In this document: positions 19,769-28,883 of the stretch, in pieces | Layout: each line of letters opens with the position of its first letter | How positions within the stretch are numbered: the stretch's first letter is position 1 | Assembly: GCF_052118845.1 (NCBI RefSeq) | Contig: NZ_JBQKGJ010000013.1 | Span: 1 to 64,000, forward strand | Direction of reading: 5' to 3' | DNA from: Bilifractor sp002394235 | GTDB taxonomy: Bacteria > Bacillota > Clostridia > Lachnospirales > Lachnospiraceae | Length of the DNA stretch: 64,000 nt | Notes under the pieces: model-generated | Told to the model about the DNA's origin: nothing | The model's input: only the letters and a program-made list of their open reading frames with translations | Databases searched by the model: none | Translations under genes and position numbers: made by a program

Positions 19769-20551
19769 CTATCTTCTCTCCCTGTCTTTCCGGATTAGAT
19801 TCCGGACGGCACCGACTGCGGTCCGCACCGCCTGATCCGTATCCAGAACAACCGGATTCTCAAGTCCCAGCTTCTCCCTCTCCTGATTCGCGATTACCAG
19901 AAAGCAGGCGCCCGCCCTGGCCCGCAGCTTGCCGGCACAGATAAACAGTGCCGCCGACTCCATCTCGGACGCGAGACAGCCCATCATCTTCCATGCATTC
20001 CATTTCTGAATCAGCTCATAACCGGCCGGCATCTTCTCCGGCTCGTGCTGTCCGTAAAAAGCATCCTTACTCTGCACAACACCGTAATGGCATCGAAATC
20101 CCTGCTCCTGTGCTGCGCTGACCAGGGCATTGGTCACATCAAGATCCGGTACCGCAGGATATTCGATCGGCGCATATTCCCTGGTGGTGCCTTCCATCCG
20201 CACCGCTCCTGTCGCGATGACGATATCTCCGCTTTTGACATCCGTCTGTATGCCTCCGCAGGTGCCGGTCCTCACAAAGGTATCCGCGCCGCAGCGGTAC
20301 AGCTCCTCCATTGCGATCGCCGCCGACGGCCCGCCAATTCCGGTCGATGTTACACTGACCTTTTCACCGTCCAGATATCCGGTGTATGTCGTAAACTCCC
20401 GATTCTCTGCAATCTTCTCGGGTTTATCCAGATATTGCGCAATTTTTTCACAACGCTTCGGATCACCGGGCATAATGACATAGCGTCCCACCTCGCCCCT
20501 GCAGGTCTGAATGTGATACTGCCTCTCCGGATCCTTCGAATAATTCTTCAA
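19769..20551 (-). CDS. udp: Uridine phosphorylase
   Basis: Converts uridine and phosphate to uracil and ribose-1-phosphate. 260 residues, NP-I superfamily hexameric type: MPGDPKRCEKIA near the N-terminus, GIGGPSAAIAMEEL, RTGTCGGIQ, and the LASEMESAAL substrate-binding motif. The start is a TTG (20549-20551) with GGGAGG eight bases upstream; no better ATG exists. First gene of the nucleoside salvage pair with the purine nucleoside phosphorylase. Confidence 0.92.
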   Translation of the reverse strand: MKNYSKDPERQYHIQTCRGEVGRYVIMPGDPKRCEKIAQYLDKPEKIAENREFTTYTGYLDGEKVSVTSTGIGGPSAAIAMEELYRCGADTFVRTGTCGGIQTDVKSGDIVIATGAVRMEGTTREYAPIEYPAVPDLDVTNALVSAAQEQGFRCHYGVVQSKDAFYGQHEPEKMPAGYELIQKWNAWKMMGCLASEMESAALFICAGKLRARAGACFLVIANQEREKLGLENPVVLDTDQAVRTAVGAVRNLIRKDRERR

Positions 20552-20675
20552 TGAAAAAACCTCCCTTCCGGATGATCATTACCTGATGCTATTTTACAAC
20601 AAATCCATATCTCTGCGGGCAGAAAATGCAGCGCTGTGCGCCTGTTATTGAACAAAAAGCGCTTCCTGAAATCTG

Positions 20676-20704
20676 TTTCACTTTATGTCACGATGCGTTA
20701 TAAT
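20676..20704 (+). promoter_or_regulatory. Probable flavodoxin promoter
   Basis: A perfect TATAAT (20699-20704) lies 17 bases after TTTCAC, a weak -35. It is about 125 bases upstream of the flavodoxin start. The remaining 20552-20828 region shows no gene. Confidence 0.45.
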
Positions 20705-20828
20705 GATAAACAGGTCCTGCAGTATTATAGATGCTGAATTGCAATGGTTTTCCGACTGCGGAGCCCGGCCGTTATGTTAATCGAAACAGAAAGAACATCT
20801 TACAGATGGTGAGAAGGAGGATTTTTGT

Positions 20829-21317
20829 ATGAGCAAGACTTTAGTCGCATATTTTTCCGTAAGTAATACAACCAAAGCAGTTGCGGAGAAGATCGCGGAA
20901 GAGGAAAAAGCAGATATCTTCGCGATTGTTCCTGAGAAGCCTTACACAAAGGAGGATCTGAACTGGAAGGACAAGCAGGCAAGATCTACGGTTGAGATGG
21001 CGGATCCGAACTGTCATCCCGCTATGGCTGAGAAGACTCCGGATCTCAGTGCGTACAAGACGGTCATCCTCGGATTCCCGATCTGGTGGGGAAGAGAGCC
21101 AAGTATTGTAGACACCTTCCTGACCTCCGCCGATTTCGCGGGAAAGATCATCATTCCGTTCTGCACCTCCGGTGGAAGCGGCATGGGAAGAACATGTGAG
21201 CGAATTCAGAACATCGTCGGCAAGGATGCAAAAGTCATGGAGGGACGCCGTGTCGGCGGAGAAGTCTCCATGGAAGATCTGAAGCTCTGGTTTGACGGTT
21301 TCCAGGAGTGGAACTGA
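20829..21317 (+). CDS. Flavodoxin
   Basis: FMN electron carrier of 162 residues. The phosphate-binding loop is FSVSNTTKAVAEKI (serine/threonine-rich, after a hydrophobic strand), and later segments GFPIWWGREPS and TSGGSGMG flank the isoalloxazine ring, typical of the short flavodoxin_4 type found in Clostridia. An AGAAGGAGG ribosome site precedes the ATG. It is monocistronic, converging on the esterase operon. Physiological partner unknown. Confidence 0.9.
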   Translation: MSKTLVAYFSVSNTTKAVAEKIAEEEKADIFAIVPEKPYTKEDLNWKDKQARSTVEMADPNCHPAMAEKTPDLSAYKTVILGFPIWWGREPSIVDTFLTSADFAGKIIIPFCTSGGSGMGRTCERIQNIVGKDAKVMEGRRVGGEVSMEDLKLWFDGFQEWN

Positions 21318-21342
21318 GTTCTCCCATCGTTCTGACAGCCCT

Positions 21343-21463
21343 GCGTCAAGTGGGCCATAAGCCCTATCCGCTTACCGGGTGTTTGAAGCTGAATGCAGTC
21401 ACACCGCTTGCGTCAAATGGGTGGTGAGCCCTATCCGCACACCCCAGGGCGTGAAGCTGTATG
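21343..21463. repeat. Two imperfect ~53-bp direct repeats behind flavodoxin
   Basis: Units at 21343-21395 and 21410-21463 share GCGTCAA-TGGG, the AGCCCTATCCGC core and a GTGAAGCTG-ATG end. They lie between the flavodoxin stop and a copy of the 96-bp element. No reading frame of note. Confidence 0.7.
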
Positions 21464-21472
21464 AGTGATAAA

Positions 21473-21568
21473 CGAGATAAAACACGCTGCGCGAGTTTTA
21501 TCTCGCTATCGCGACGCTCGCCGCACACGAATACTTCGCATTCGGCTGCGGCTCACTGTTCGCGTAAA
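21473..21568 (+). repeat. 96-bp structured dispersed element, copy 2
   Basis: Sequence identical to copy 1 across the full length as far as I can see. Followed at once by an 11-bp stem hairpin. It sits in the convergent region between flavodoxin and the esterase. Confidence 0.92.
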
Positions 21569-21571
21569 TGA

Positions 21572-21615
21572 ACAGCTCGCCGTGCGCGTCCAGATGGGCG
21601 TGTGCGGCGAGCTGT
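21572..21615 (-). terminator. Long hairpin next to repeat copy 2
   Basis: ACAGCTCGCCG (21572-21582) pairs with CGGCGAGCTGT (21605-21615); the loop holds a further short stem. On the minus strand the T-rich run is short (TTCATTTA). Possibly the terminator of the minus-strand operon ending with the esterase. Confidence 0.55.
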
Positions 21616-21628
21616 CGTTATGGTTGTC

Positions 21629-21723
21629 CGGAAAACCGGGAAAGTTCAATTCTTCTGGCTGTCTGGGTTCGGAAAACCCGGAAAGCTCAATTCTTCTGGT
21701 TATCTGTGCCCGGAAAGAACCGG
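21629..21723. repeat. 41-bp tandem repeat behind the esterase gene
   Basis: Two full units starting at 21629 and 21670 (CGGAAAAC-CGG-AAAG-TCAATTCTTCTGG type) and a partial third at 21711, period 41 bases. The array ends 15 bases from the esterase stop codon. Confidence 0.75.
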
Positions 21724-21737
21724 CATCGCATCCGCTA

Positions 21738-22382
21738 TCAGGGATGCGTCATCACCCAGGAAAATGCCTTCGCCGTTCTCCCATCCGAATCCCGGAAGTG
21801 ATTTCCCTCATTCCACTCCAGGGTACAGGAAATCTTCTGGCTTTGAAGGATCTCATATGTCTCACGGATTCTGTCTCCCACAGTTGCCATGACCGCATTG
21901 CGGGTCCGCTCCTCCCTGTCTCCGAGGCTCAGATACACCGATTTGCTCTGAATTTTGTGCTCTCTCATGTAACCGGTGAACCCCGGAAACCACACGGAGG
22001 GAGACGCGGCGGCAGCTCCGCAGAACCGGTCCGACTGACAGGCCGCCCACAGGGCAAACAGTCCGGCGAGAGAATATCCTCCGATGTAGTAATTTCTTCT
22101 GCCGGAATCGTTTCTGCTGCCGTCTTCACAGTACTTTATGATTTCTTTCAGTGTCACGCACGCCCCGTCGCCAAAGGCTTCCTTTCCAAATACCGCCGGC
22201 GCCTTCCATGGAGACAGATCCCTGTTCCAGTCATCCACCAGAAAGGCGGTCAGCCTGAAATCCTTTCCGGTATCCGCATGAATCAGCCTGATTTCATTTT
22301 CAATCAAAGCCAGATCATGATCATCCACCGGCTGAAGAAGGATATTTTCTGCCGTACCGTCTCCATATTCAAATATCTTCAT
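21738..22382 (-). CDS. Alpha/beta-hydrolase esterase (enterochelin-esterase-like fold)
   Basis: 214 residues, no signal peptide. The nucleophile elbow is GYSLAG and the catalytic His is in GNHFRDSDGR near the C-terminus, followed by the family's typical AFSWVMTH end. The family (putative esterase, IroE/D-like) hydrolyses siderophore or acyl esters, but many members are uncharacterised. It follows the nitrilase gene by 60 bases on the same strand with an AAAGGATT ribosome site, so the two are probably co-transcribed. Confidence 0.82.
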   Translation of the reverse strand: MKIFEYGDGTAENILLQPVDDHDLALIENEIRLIHADTGKDFRLTAFLVDDWNRDLSPWKAPAVFGKEAFGDGACVTLKEIIKYCEDGSRNDSGRRNYYIGGYSLAGLFALWAACQSDRFCGAAAASPSVWFPGFTGYMREHKIQSKSVYLSLGDREERTRNAVMATVGDRIRETYEILQSQKISCTLEWNEGNHFRDSDGRTAKAFSWVMTHP

Positions 22383-22442
22383 AAATTAAATCCTTTCCGG
22401 CTTTGCAGCCGGGAGCGAACGATGCCCCAGCAGTCTTTTGGG

Positions 22443-23240
22443 TTACGCATAGTGCTCCGGCCTTCGAAGCGAGAGGTACGGACGCGTCTTTCGTTGCGCA
22501 GCACATCCCGCAAGGTCTGTCTCCGCGATCAGCAGTTCTTCCTGATCTCCCGCCAGTGTCGTCAGGTTTCCGTCAAAATCTGACACAAGGGATTCCCCGG
22601 AGAATTCCATCTGTCCTTCCGTGCCACACCGGTTGCACATTGCTATATTGACAATATTCTGAAACGCCTGCGTCCGGATCTCCCAGCGAAACATCTCAGC
22701 CGGCTCAGCCTTCGTATTCGCTGTGGGGATCAGAATCAGCTCCGCGCCGCGGAGCGCCTCTGTGCGTATGCTCTCGGGATAGTGCCGGTCAAAACACACA
22801 ACGATACCGATTTTTCCAAACCGGGTGTCAAAAACGGAAAAACCGTCATCCGAAGGCGTATAGTAATCCTGCTCATAGAACTGCTCACACTCGGCGATAT
22901 GTACCATTTTCTGCGTTCCAAGGATCGTTCCCCCGTCATCGATCAGAAAGCTCATATCATACCGATGTCCGTTTTCCTCCACATAAAAATTCGGTGACGC
23001 GTAGATGCCGTTTTTCCGGCAGACATCACAGAATTCCCGGATATATCTGCTGTCCCGTGACAAAAGATACGCGGAAGCGTCTCGAGACGGGTACTGCGGG
23101 AAGAAGGGTGAAAGCTGAATTTCCGGGTAGCAGATCAGATCCGCGCCTTCTGCTGCCGCCCTCTCCGCAAGCCGCACTGACTTTTGAAAATTATCTTCCA
23201 TATCTGCTGTTGTCTTCATCTGTGCAAGCGCAATCTTCAT
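22443..23240 (-). CDS. Carbon-nitrogen hydrolase (nitrilase superfamily)
   Basis: 265 residues. The catalytic triad Glu-Lys-Cys is recognisable: CYPEIQLSPF (Glu), a Lys in the middle (TQKMVH region) and Cys in GIVVCFDRHYPE. Such enzymes hydrolyse amides such as omega-amidase substrates, carbamoyl compounds or polyamine intermediates; the exact substrate is not visible. AGGAG precedes the ATG. It lies 22 bases after the EAL/GGDEF gene and is probably in the same transcript as the esterase. Confidence 0.87.
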   Translation of the reverse strand: MKIALAQMKTTADMEDNFQKSVRLAERAAAEGADLICYPEIQLSPFFPQYPSRDASAYLLSRDSRYIREFCDVCRKNGIYASPNFYVEENGHRYDMSFLIDDGGTILGTQKMVHIAECEQFYEQDYYTPSDDGFSVFDTRFGKIGIVVCFDRHYPESIRTEALRGAELILIPTANTKAEPAEMFRWEIRTQAFQNIVNIAMCNRCGTEGQMEFSGESLVSDFDGNLTTLAGDQEELLIAETDLAGCAAQRKTRPYLSLRRPEHYA

Positions 23241-23262
23241 TTATTTTCTCCTGATCACAGCC

Positions 23263-26262
23263 TTATATCGTGCAGCCCTGGTTTTTTCCGTGGTGTTTTG
23301 CCAGATACATGGCCTTGTCCGCATTGTTGATCATAGTCTGGCAGTCTTTTCCATCACTCGTGATGCCGATGCATGCAGTCAGTGGTATTTCGACGTTCCC
23401 GTACTTTACGCAAGCCTTACGAATTTCACTTAGCAGATCGGATGACAGTTTCGAGAGATCTGTCCCGGGATCTCTGACCAGACCCACGAACTCATCTCCT
23501 CCATACCGATAGAAATCAATCTTTCTCGAAACGCCGAAATTCAGGAGCAGACTGCCGAGCGCACGCAGACATCTGTCTCCCGCGGCGTGCCCGTAACTGT
23601 CGTTAATGTCCTTAAAGTTGTCAAGATCAAGCATGATCGCCGCTGCGATTTCCCTCGGCTGTTCTTTTTCATCCTTTTCAAGAAATTCATTCAGGCTGAG
23701 ACGGCTGTACAGACCGGTCAGATGATCATACCGCCTGTCGCGGTCCGCCTTTGAGTACATCTCCATTGCCATCCTGACCTGCTTCTGCAGAAGCTCCTTC
23801 TCCTGTTTTCCGTGAAGACGCTCGATCTCCAGCTCCTGAATATGTTTTGCCTCCCTGGAAATATCCACGCCGTATAGGATACTTTCAATATGGCCGTTCG
23901 AAGGGTTGTCAATCAGATGGGTGGTGATTCTGGACCAGCGGATTGATCTGTCATCGTAGTAGGATTCAGTCTCGTGCACGATCTGATGCTGATTGTTCTG
24001 ATAGGCTTTCAGCTGCGCATCCCTGCAGAAAATCCGGAAGAATTCCTCCTGTCCCTCCGGCGTGGGCACAAAGGAACCGATCCTTTGAATCAAACTGTCG
24101 ACATTTTCCATGTTCTGCATATTCCTGGCATTCTGGGCGTGTCCGCCGGAGCTAATCCACCTGTCCGCAGTCAGATCCATGTGAAAAACGCCCTGTCCGT
24201 CCGGAAGCGCCTCGAGAATGGAGCGGATCTGACCGGTATACCTGGTCTGCGCGGCTTTCGTTTCTGTGATGTTTCTTCCGTATTCCATGAAGACCCTTCT
24301 GCCGTTCCAGGTTGTGAACCGCGCCTTCAGCCGGAAGATATGCTCACCGTCATCCGTCTCGATTTCCTTCTCTGTCTCATCTCCCATCTGCTTCATCGGG
24401 CAATGCCCGCACGGCGCGTTCAGCCCCAGCATGTACTCGTAGCACTTTCTTCCCTGATACGGTTCGTCGGGATGACCGGATATATTCAGTGTCATCTCAT
24501 TGGCGAAGACCATGGAGTAATCCTCCGGATGACACACCTGAATAAACTGACCGGAGTGATCGACAAGGTCCAGAAGATTGTAACTGTCTACCTGCTGTCC
24601 GGCAGTTTCGCTCACCTGGGAATTCGGAGAATCCATCTGGTCAAGCGTCTCCTGATAGGAGATTAACAGATTACGGAAATTCTCCTCGCTCATCGGGCGA
24701 TAGAAATAGTACCCCTGGATATAATCGCAGCCGGCTTTCCGAAGAAAATCCGCCTGGCTTACATTTTCTACGCCTTCCGCGACAACCAACGCACCTGCCT
24801 TGTGACATACATCAATGATTGCGGTAATAATACTGCGTGTAACCGGCTGGCTCTCGATCCGGTCGATGAAGGTCTTGTCAATCTTGATGATATCAATCGG
24901 GAAATTGCCGATCATGCCAAGCGAGGAATAACCCGCTCCGAAATCATCCATCAGAACTTTTGCCCCGTTCTTCCGGAACTGGGAAAGGTAATAAGCGCAG
25001 TTTTCCTTCAGAACCGCCACGGAGGTTTCCGTCACCTCATAATTGATCATACCGTCCGGAAGCCGGCTCTGCATCCGGTAGCTGAAGATGTCGTTTATCA
25101 TCTGATCATTGTAAAAATCCTGCCGGGACAGATTGATGGAAACAGGAACATACTTCAGGCCCTTTTCCTGCATGAATTTCTGGAATTGATATACCTTGCC
25201 AAGCACAAAATGGTCGAGCTGTGAAACCAGACCGTTTTTCTCCAGTTCCGGTATAAAGTCACCAGGTGATATCACTCCCATCTCCGGATGTTTCCAGCGC
25301 ACCAGAGCCTCCGCGGAACTGATCCTCCCATCCGAGCATCGAACAACCGGCTGAAAATAAACCTTCAGCTCATCTCTCAGCAGGCTGTCCTGAAAGCTGG
25401 ACAGAATTCCGGCGCGGTTCACATACCTCTTCCGCATTTCCAGATCAAAGATCGCGAAGTTTCCCGTCTCGCGATGGTCTGACGCTTCTTTTGCCAGAAT
25501 TGTACGATCCACCATCTTTGTGACGGACTCTTCGCGCGAATCAATCGGATAGATTCCGCAGCGCAGATGCAGATTTACACTCTGCAGATCATTTGTCCAC
25601 TGCAGATTCAGAAGCTCATCCAGACGATTGAGATCCAGCACATTCTTTTTTACCAGAAAAATAAACCAGTCTGATTCCAGACGCGCGGAAACGGACGGGC
25701 AGAGCCAGCTGTTCTTCAGCGTCTGAAAAACATACAGAAGAATCTGGTCACCACATGAAATCCCGAAGGTCTCGTTCATCGCCTTGAAATTCCGAAGGTC
25801 AAACATGATCATTGCATACTTGCGCGGATCATCCCGAAGGAAAATCTGTTCCGTCTCCCGGATGAATCCCTTCCGCGAGAACCCTTCAGTCAGAGAATCA
25901 AAATATTCATGTTCCAGAAGCCTGGTCAACTCTGCGCGGGATTGTGGAAGTCTTGCGGATATTGTCTCACTCTCGCCCACAGTACTGAGAACCAGCGCAT
26001 GACCGGTGCTTCCATCCTGAAGAGTCATATTCACGGCATCAACCGTCTCATATATGCCCCTGATCGGGTCAAGATATGTCTGCGGCCCGTAGATATGGTT
26101 TGCCACAGGACATGGGGGACATGGCTCATCCAGATTCATGAGGCATTTGTAGCACTTTTTCCCTACTTCCAGCCCCGGATACAACTCAAGAATCGTATCG
26201 TTGCAGCTGATTACATTGTAATTATTGTCGATGACATATACACCGGAAGACTTATTACTCAT
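23263..26262 (-). CDS. Multidomain c-di-GMP phosphodiesterase/diguanylate cyclase with cysteine-rich PAS domains
   Basis: 999 residues. Order: a PAS-like domain with CYKC and CPPCP cysteines (about 1-105); a degenerate GGDEF (about 115-285, RLESDW in place of the active site); an EAL domain (about 290-545) keeping EAL (318-320), DDFGAG (439-444) and EGVE (496-499), so probably active; a second Cys-bearing PAS (about 565-670, CYEY, CGHCP); a third PAS (about 675-805); a coiled linker; and an intact GGDEF (GGDEF at 921-925). It may therefore both make and break c-di-GMP. The two CxxC-type clusters suggest metal or redox sensing. No membrane segments. Confidence 0.9.
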   Translation of the reverse strand: MSNKSSGVYVIDNNYNVISCNDTILELYPGLEVGKKCYKCLMNLDEPCPPCPVANHIYGPQTYLDPIRGIYETVDAVNMTLQDGSTGHALVLSTVGESETISARLPQSRAELTRLLEHEYFDSLTEGFSRKGFIRETEQIFLRDDPRKYAMIMFDLRNFKAMNETFGISCGDQILLYVFQTLKNSWLCPSVSARLESDWFIFLVKKNVLDLNRLDELLNLQWTNDLQSVNLHLRCGIYPIDSREESVTKMVDRTILAKEASDHRETGNFAIFDLEMRKRYVNRAGILSSFQDSLLRDELKVYFQPVVRCSDGRISSAEALVRWKHPEMGVISPGDFIPELEKNGLVSQLDHFVLGKVYQFQKFMQEKGLKYVPVSINLSRQDFYNDQMINDIFSYRMQSRLPDGMINYEVTETSVAVLKENCAYYLSQFRKNGAKVLMDDFGAGYSSLGMIGNFPIDIIKIDKTFIDRIESQPVTRSIITAIIDVCHKAGALVVAEGVENVSQADFLRKAGCDYIQGYYFYRPMSEENFRNLLISYQETLDQMDSPNSQVSETAGQQVDSYNLLDLVDHSGQFIQVCHPEDYSMVFANEMTLNISGHPDEPYQGRKCYEYMLGLNAPCGHCPMKQMGDETEKEIETDDGEHIFRLKARFTTWNGRRVFMEYGRNITETKAAQTRYTGQIRSILEALPDGQGVFHMDLTADRWISSGGHAQNARNMQNMENVDSLIQRIGSFVPTPEGQEEFFRIFCRDAQLKAYQNNQHQIVHETESYYDDRSIRWSRITTHLIDNPSNGHIESILYGVDISREAKHIQELEIERLHGKQEKELLQKQVRMAMEMYSKADRDRRYDHLTGLYSRLSLNEFLEKDEKEQPREIAAAIMLDLDNFKDINDSYGHAAGDRCLRALGSLLLNFGVSRKIDFYRYGGDEFVGLVRDPGTDLSKLSSDLLSEIRKACVKYGNVEIPLTACIGITSDGKDCQTMINNADKAMYLAKHHGKNQGCTI

Positions 26263-26398
26263 ATTGTTTCTTATTCTAACCCGTTTCTAACCCGTAATTT
26301 TTTCGCGGGAGCCGCAATTGATGACCCCGCATGAATACCTGTGTCCTGTTACCGAATTCCTGATGATCTGATTCACACTGAATGTACTGCGCCGTAAA

Positions 26399-27562
26399 TC
26401 ACCGTCCGCGCCTGGCTGAAAATTTGATTTGATACATCTTACGGTCCGCCACTGCGATAAACGTCTTCGGTCCGTCTGATCCGTTCCACACGGATGTGCC
26501 GGCACTGAAGGTGATCGGACATGGCATCTTCCTCTCCTCCGCCAGCATTTTTGTTTTTTCCCTGATTGCAATCAAATCCCGTTCAATCTCGGAGCTGTCA
26601 TCCGAACAGAGAATAATCGCGAATTCATCTCCTCCGTAACGGTAAAGGATCGATCGGTTTCTGGCGCCTTTCATGCACGTCGTGATGGCATCTCCGATGA
26701 TGGTGAGAGCAATGTCTCCGGTATCATGTCCAAAGCGGTCATTTATGGATTTGAAATTATTCAGATCAATCATTGTAAAAGAAAGCTCCTGACCGGGCCG
26801 AAGGTTTTTCATCATCGATGTAATGTTGTGGATAATCATTCTCCGGTTTTTCAGCCCCGTCAGCGGGTCCAGATATATGAGATACTCCATCGAATTCACA
26901 TAGATAATGACCGCAGAGACGCTCAGAACCGGACAGAGCACCGGGATCTCCGGCACAAAAAACTGAACGAAAGCAGCACCCAGCGGAATCAGCGGGTATG
27001 TACCGTAAAAAATATAGATACCTCTGACGGCGAAATTATCTCTTCGGAACGCATCCAGATATGACCGTATCATCGAGACGATATCGTAGGCAAAGCAGAT
27101 CGCATAGATCAGAAGATACGCACGTCCCCTCCGGTAGATTCCATCAGCATCTATATAGAACAGAACTTTCAGGAACAGATTCAGAATGATCAGTACAATG
27201 AATAAAAATACGGGAATGAAGGCAAGACCAATTTTCCCGGGATTCCGGATCACTGCGGAATCCCTGCAGGATTCAAAGTACAGAAAAGCCTCACACGTTA
27301 TCACGACAATCGCAATGAAGTAAATGCTCTTAAAAAAAACCGCAAGACTATCTGTGTATTCCCTGTTACGATTCATCATCAACAGTGAGGAAGCATCCGA
27401 CAGAAAAAGAACGATATGCCACGTCAGCAGCCTTCGAAAATACATCTGCCCCTTAATTCTGCTGTTCAGAATCAGTTTCAGGATCAGCACAAACATGATA
27501 GTCGAACCGAAAACATTGATTTCCAGATATAGCAGGCGAAAAAGGCTCGAGATTTGCAGCAT
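26399..27562 (-). CDS. Membrane diguanylate cyclase
   Basis: About 387 residues. The N-terminal ~205 residues form six to seven hydrophobic helices of the 7TM-sensor kind; the C-terminal part is a GGDEF domain with DLNNFKSINDRFGHDTGD and an intact RYGGDEF active site. No RxxD inhibitory site was checked in detail. I chose the ATG at 27562, preceded by GGAAGGA, over an ATG 13 codons upstream. The EAL/GGDEF gene follows 136 bases later in the same direction, so both c-di-GMP enzymes may share regulation. Confidence 0.88.
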   Translation of the reverse strand: MLQISSLFRLLYLEINVFGSTIMFVLILKLILNSRIKGQMYFRRLLTWHIVLFLSDASSLLMMNRNREYTDSLAVFFKSIYFIAIVVITCEAFLYFESCRDSAVIRNPGKIGLAFIPVFLFIVLIILNLFLKVLFYIDADGIYRRGRAYLLIYAICFAYDIVSMIRSYLDAFRRDNFAVRGIYIFYGTYPLIPLGAAFVQFFVPEIPVLCPVLSVSAVIIYVNSMEYLIYLDPLTGLKNRRMIIHNITSMMKNLRPGQELSFTMIDLNNFKSINDRFGHDTGDIALTIIGDAITTCMKGARNRSILYRYGGDEFAIILCSDDSSEIERDLIAIREKTKMLAEERKMPCPITFSAGTSVWNGSDGPKTFIAVADRKMYQIKFSARRGR

Positions 27563-27709
27563 GAAGAATCCTTCCTTCGAAAACGTTTTGACGTGTGACA
27601 ATTACAGAAAGAGGCATCTGCGCAGACCGCCGGTAACGCAGAACGCCCCTTTTTCTAATCGTTAAGTATACTATCGACCATATGATTATACAATAGCCAT
27701 ATGAGAATA

Positions 27710-28321
27710 TCAGAATTCCGGACGCGCCTTCATCCGGTCTACATCTGTAATTTTCCGGATCACCCGGCAGGGCACACCCACAGCAAGTGAATCCGGCGGA
27801 ATATCTCTGGTCACGACGCTTCCAGCGCCGATTACGCATCCCTCCCCGATCGTAACTCCTCCGCAGACAGTAACGTTACCCGCAAGCCAGCAGTTGCTGC
27901 CGATGTTGATCGGCTTTGCGTATTCACTGTCCGTCACTGTTCCGTCCTGCTTGACGTAAGGATTTCTTTCCTGCCAGCGAAATGGATGCACGGGCGTGAG
28001 AAGAGAGACACCAGGTCCGAAAAAGACATTGTCTCCGATGGTCACCGGACAGCAGTCCAGGCACGTGAAGTTGAAATTGGCATAGAAATTTTTCCCGACA
28101 GAGGTAAAGCAGCCATAATCGAACTGAACCGGCCCCTGCAGAAAGAAGGAATCCCCGGAAATTCCAAGCTCATGCAAAATTTCCGTACGCCTCTTATCTG
28201 TCTCGGGAAGCCCGTTATACTCCAGGCAAAGACGATGCGCCTTTGTCCGAAGAGCGGACAGTTCTTCATCCGACGGATCGTACAATTCTCCCGCCAGCAT
28301 TTTTTCCTTTTCACTCATCAT
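27710..28321 (-). CDS. Sugar O-acetyltransferase (maltose/galactoside acetyltransferase family)
   Basis: 203 residues of the left-handed beta-helix (hexapeptide) type. The N-terminal Mac domain has MLAGELYDPSDEEL; NFTCLDCCPVTIGDNVF and the GSNCWLAGNVTVCGGVTIGEG hexapeptides follow in the trimerising helix. Catalytic His lies in LLTPVHP. Acetyl-CoA-dependent; physiological acceptor unknown. AGGAG six bases before the first ATG decides the start. It ends 148 bases before the membrane cyclase gene. Confidence 0.93.
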   Translation of the reverse strand: MMSEKEKMLAGELYDPSDEELSALRTKAHRLCLEYNGLPETDKRRTEILHELGISGDSFFLQGPVQFDYGCFTSVGKNFYANFNFTCLDCCPVTIGDNVFFGPGVSLLTPVHPFRWQERNPYVKQDGTVTDSEYAKPINIGSNCWLAGNVTVCGGVTIGEGCVIGAGSVVTRDIPPDSLAVGVPCRVIRKITDVDRMKARPEF

Positions 28322-28343
28322 TGTCTGCTCCTAATATTAATTA

Positions 28344-28443
28344 CAGGCAATTGCCTGCTATTTTTTCTTCAGGCAATTACCTGTGATTCTGCTTTTCTTC
28401 CGGTGATTGTCCGTTATCCCGTTTTTCTTCAGGCAACTGCCTG
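28344..28443. repeat. Four tandem ~30-bp units each carrying a 14-bp palindrome
   Basis: Palindromes CAGGCAATTGCCTG (28344), CAGGCAATTACCTG (28370), CCGGTGATTGTCCG (28400) and CAGGCAACTGCCTG (28430), each followed by a T-rich spacer ending TTTTTCTT. They occupy the space between the VOC protein's stop and the acetyltransferase start. They could be a binding-site array or serial small terminators for the minus strand. Confidence 0.8.
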
Positions 28444-28484
28444 TCATCTCATTTCTTTTCCGATATTATATGACCTGTCTTCTT

Positions 28485-28883
28485 TTATCGCTCCTGGAAA
28501 ATCTCAATCGACTCTCCGGCCTTCCCTCTGACAAAAGCCACCCGGATATTCATCTTCGGTTCCGTGTCAAGAACCAGATCCGCAGGCTCGGAATCAATCG
28601 GCAGCCCTTCCTTCCGGAAAAGTTCAACCGCCTCATCTGCGCTCTCAACCGTCAGCGCCAGATGACCGATCACGCCATCTCCGCGCTTCTGCTCCGCATT
28701 GTCCCACAGCTCAATCGTGCCTGTTCCGGTATCGATCATCGCCATATTTCCCAGTCCATCCACGTAACATCCGGCTGTTTTTCGGAAGCCAAGAACATTG
28801 CAGTAAAAGTCAATAACCTCGTCCATTTCCTTTTTTCCATGACAATTCAATGCAACATGATTCATACCTGTGATTGTACTCAA
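28485..28883 (-). CDS. VOC-family (glyoxalase-like) protein
   Basis: 132 residues with two beta-alpha-beta-beta-beta modules. Metal-ligand type residues appear in MNHVALNC (His), DTGTGTIELWD (Glu), GVIGHLALTV (His) and the closing GESIEIFQE (Glu), a full set. This fits a lactoylglutathione-lyase-like or methylmalonyl-CoA-epimerase-like enzyme; substrate unknown. The gene stands alone, with the palindrome array behind it. Confidence 0.85.
   Translation of the reverse strand: MSTITGMNHVALNCHGKKEMDEVIDFYCNVLGFRKTAGCYVDGLGNMAMIDTGTGTIELWDNAEQKRGDGVIGHLALTVESADEAVELFRKEGLPIDSEPADLVLDTEPKMNIRVAFVRGKAGESIEIFQER

Noticed and set aside
27453..27839. 128-codon minus-strand frame over the end of the acetyltransferase and start of the cyclase
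   Set aside because: It overlaps two real genes in another frame and has no ribosome site.
28344..28443. Possible CRISPR array
   Set aside because: The repeats are too short, the spacers are all T-rich and alike, and no cas genes are present.
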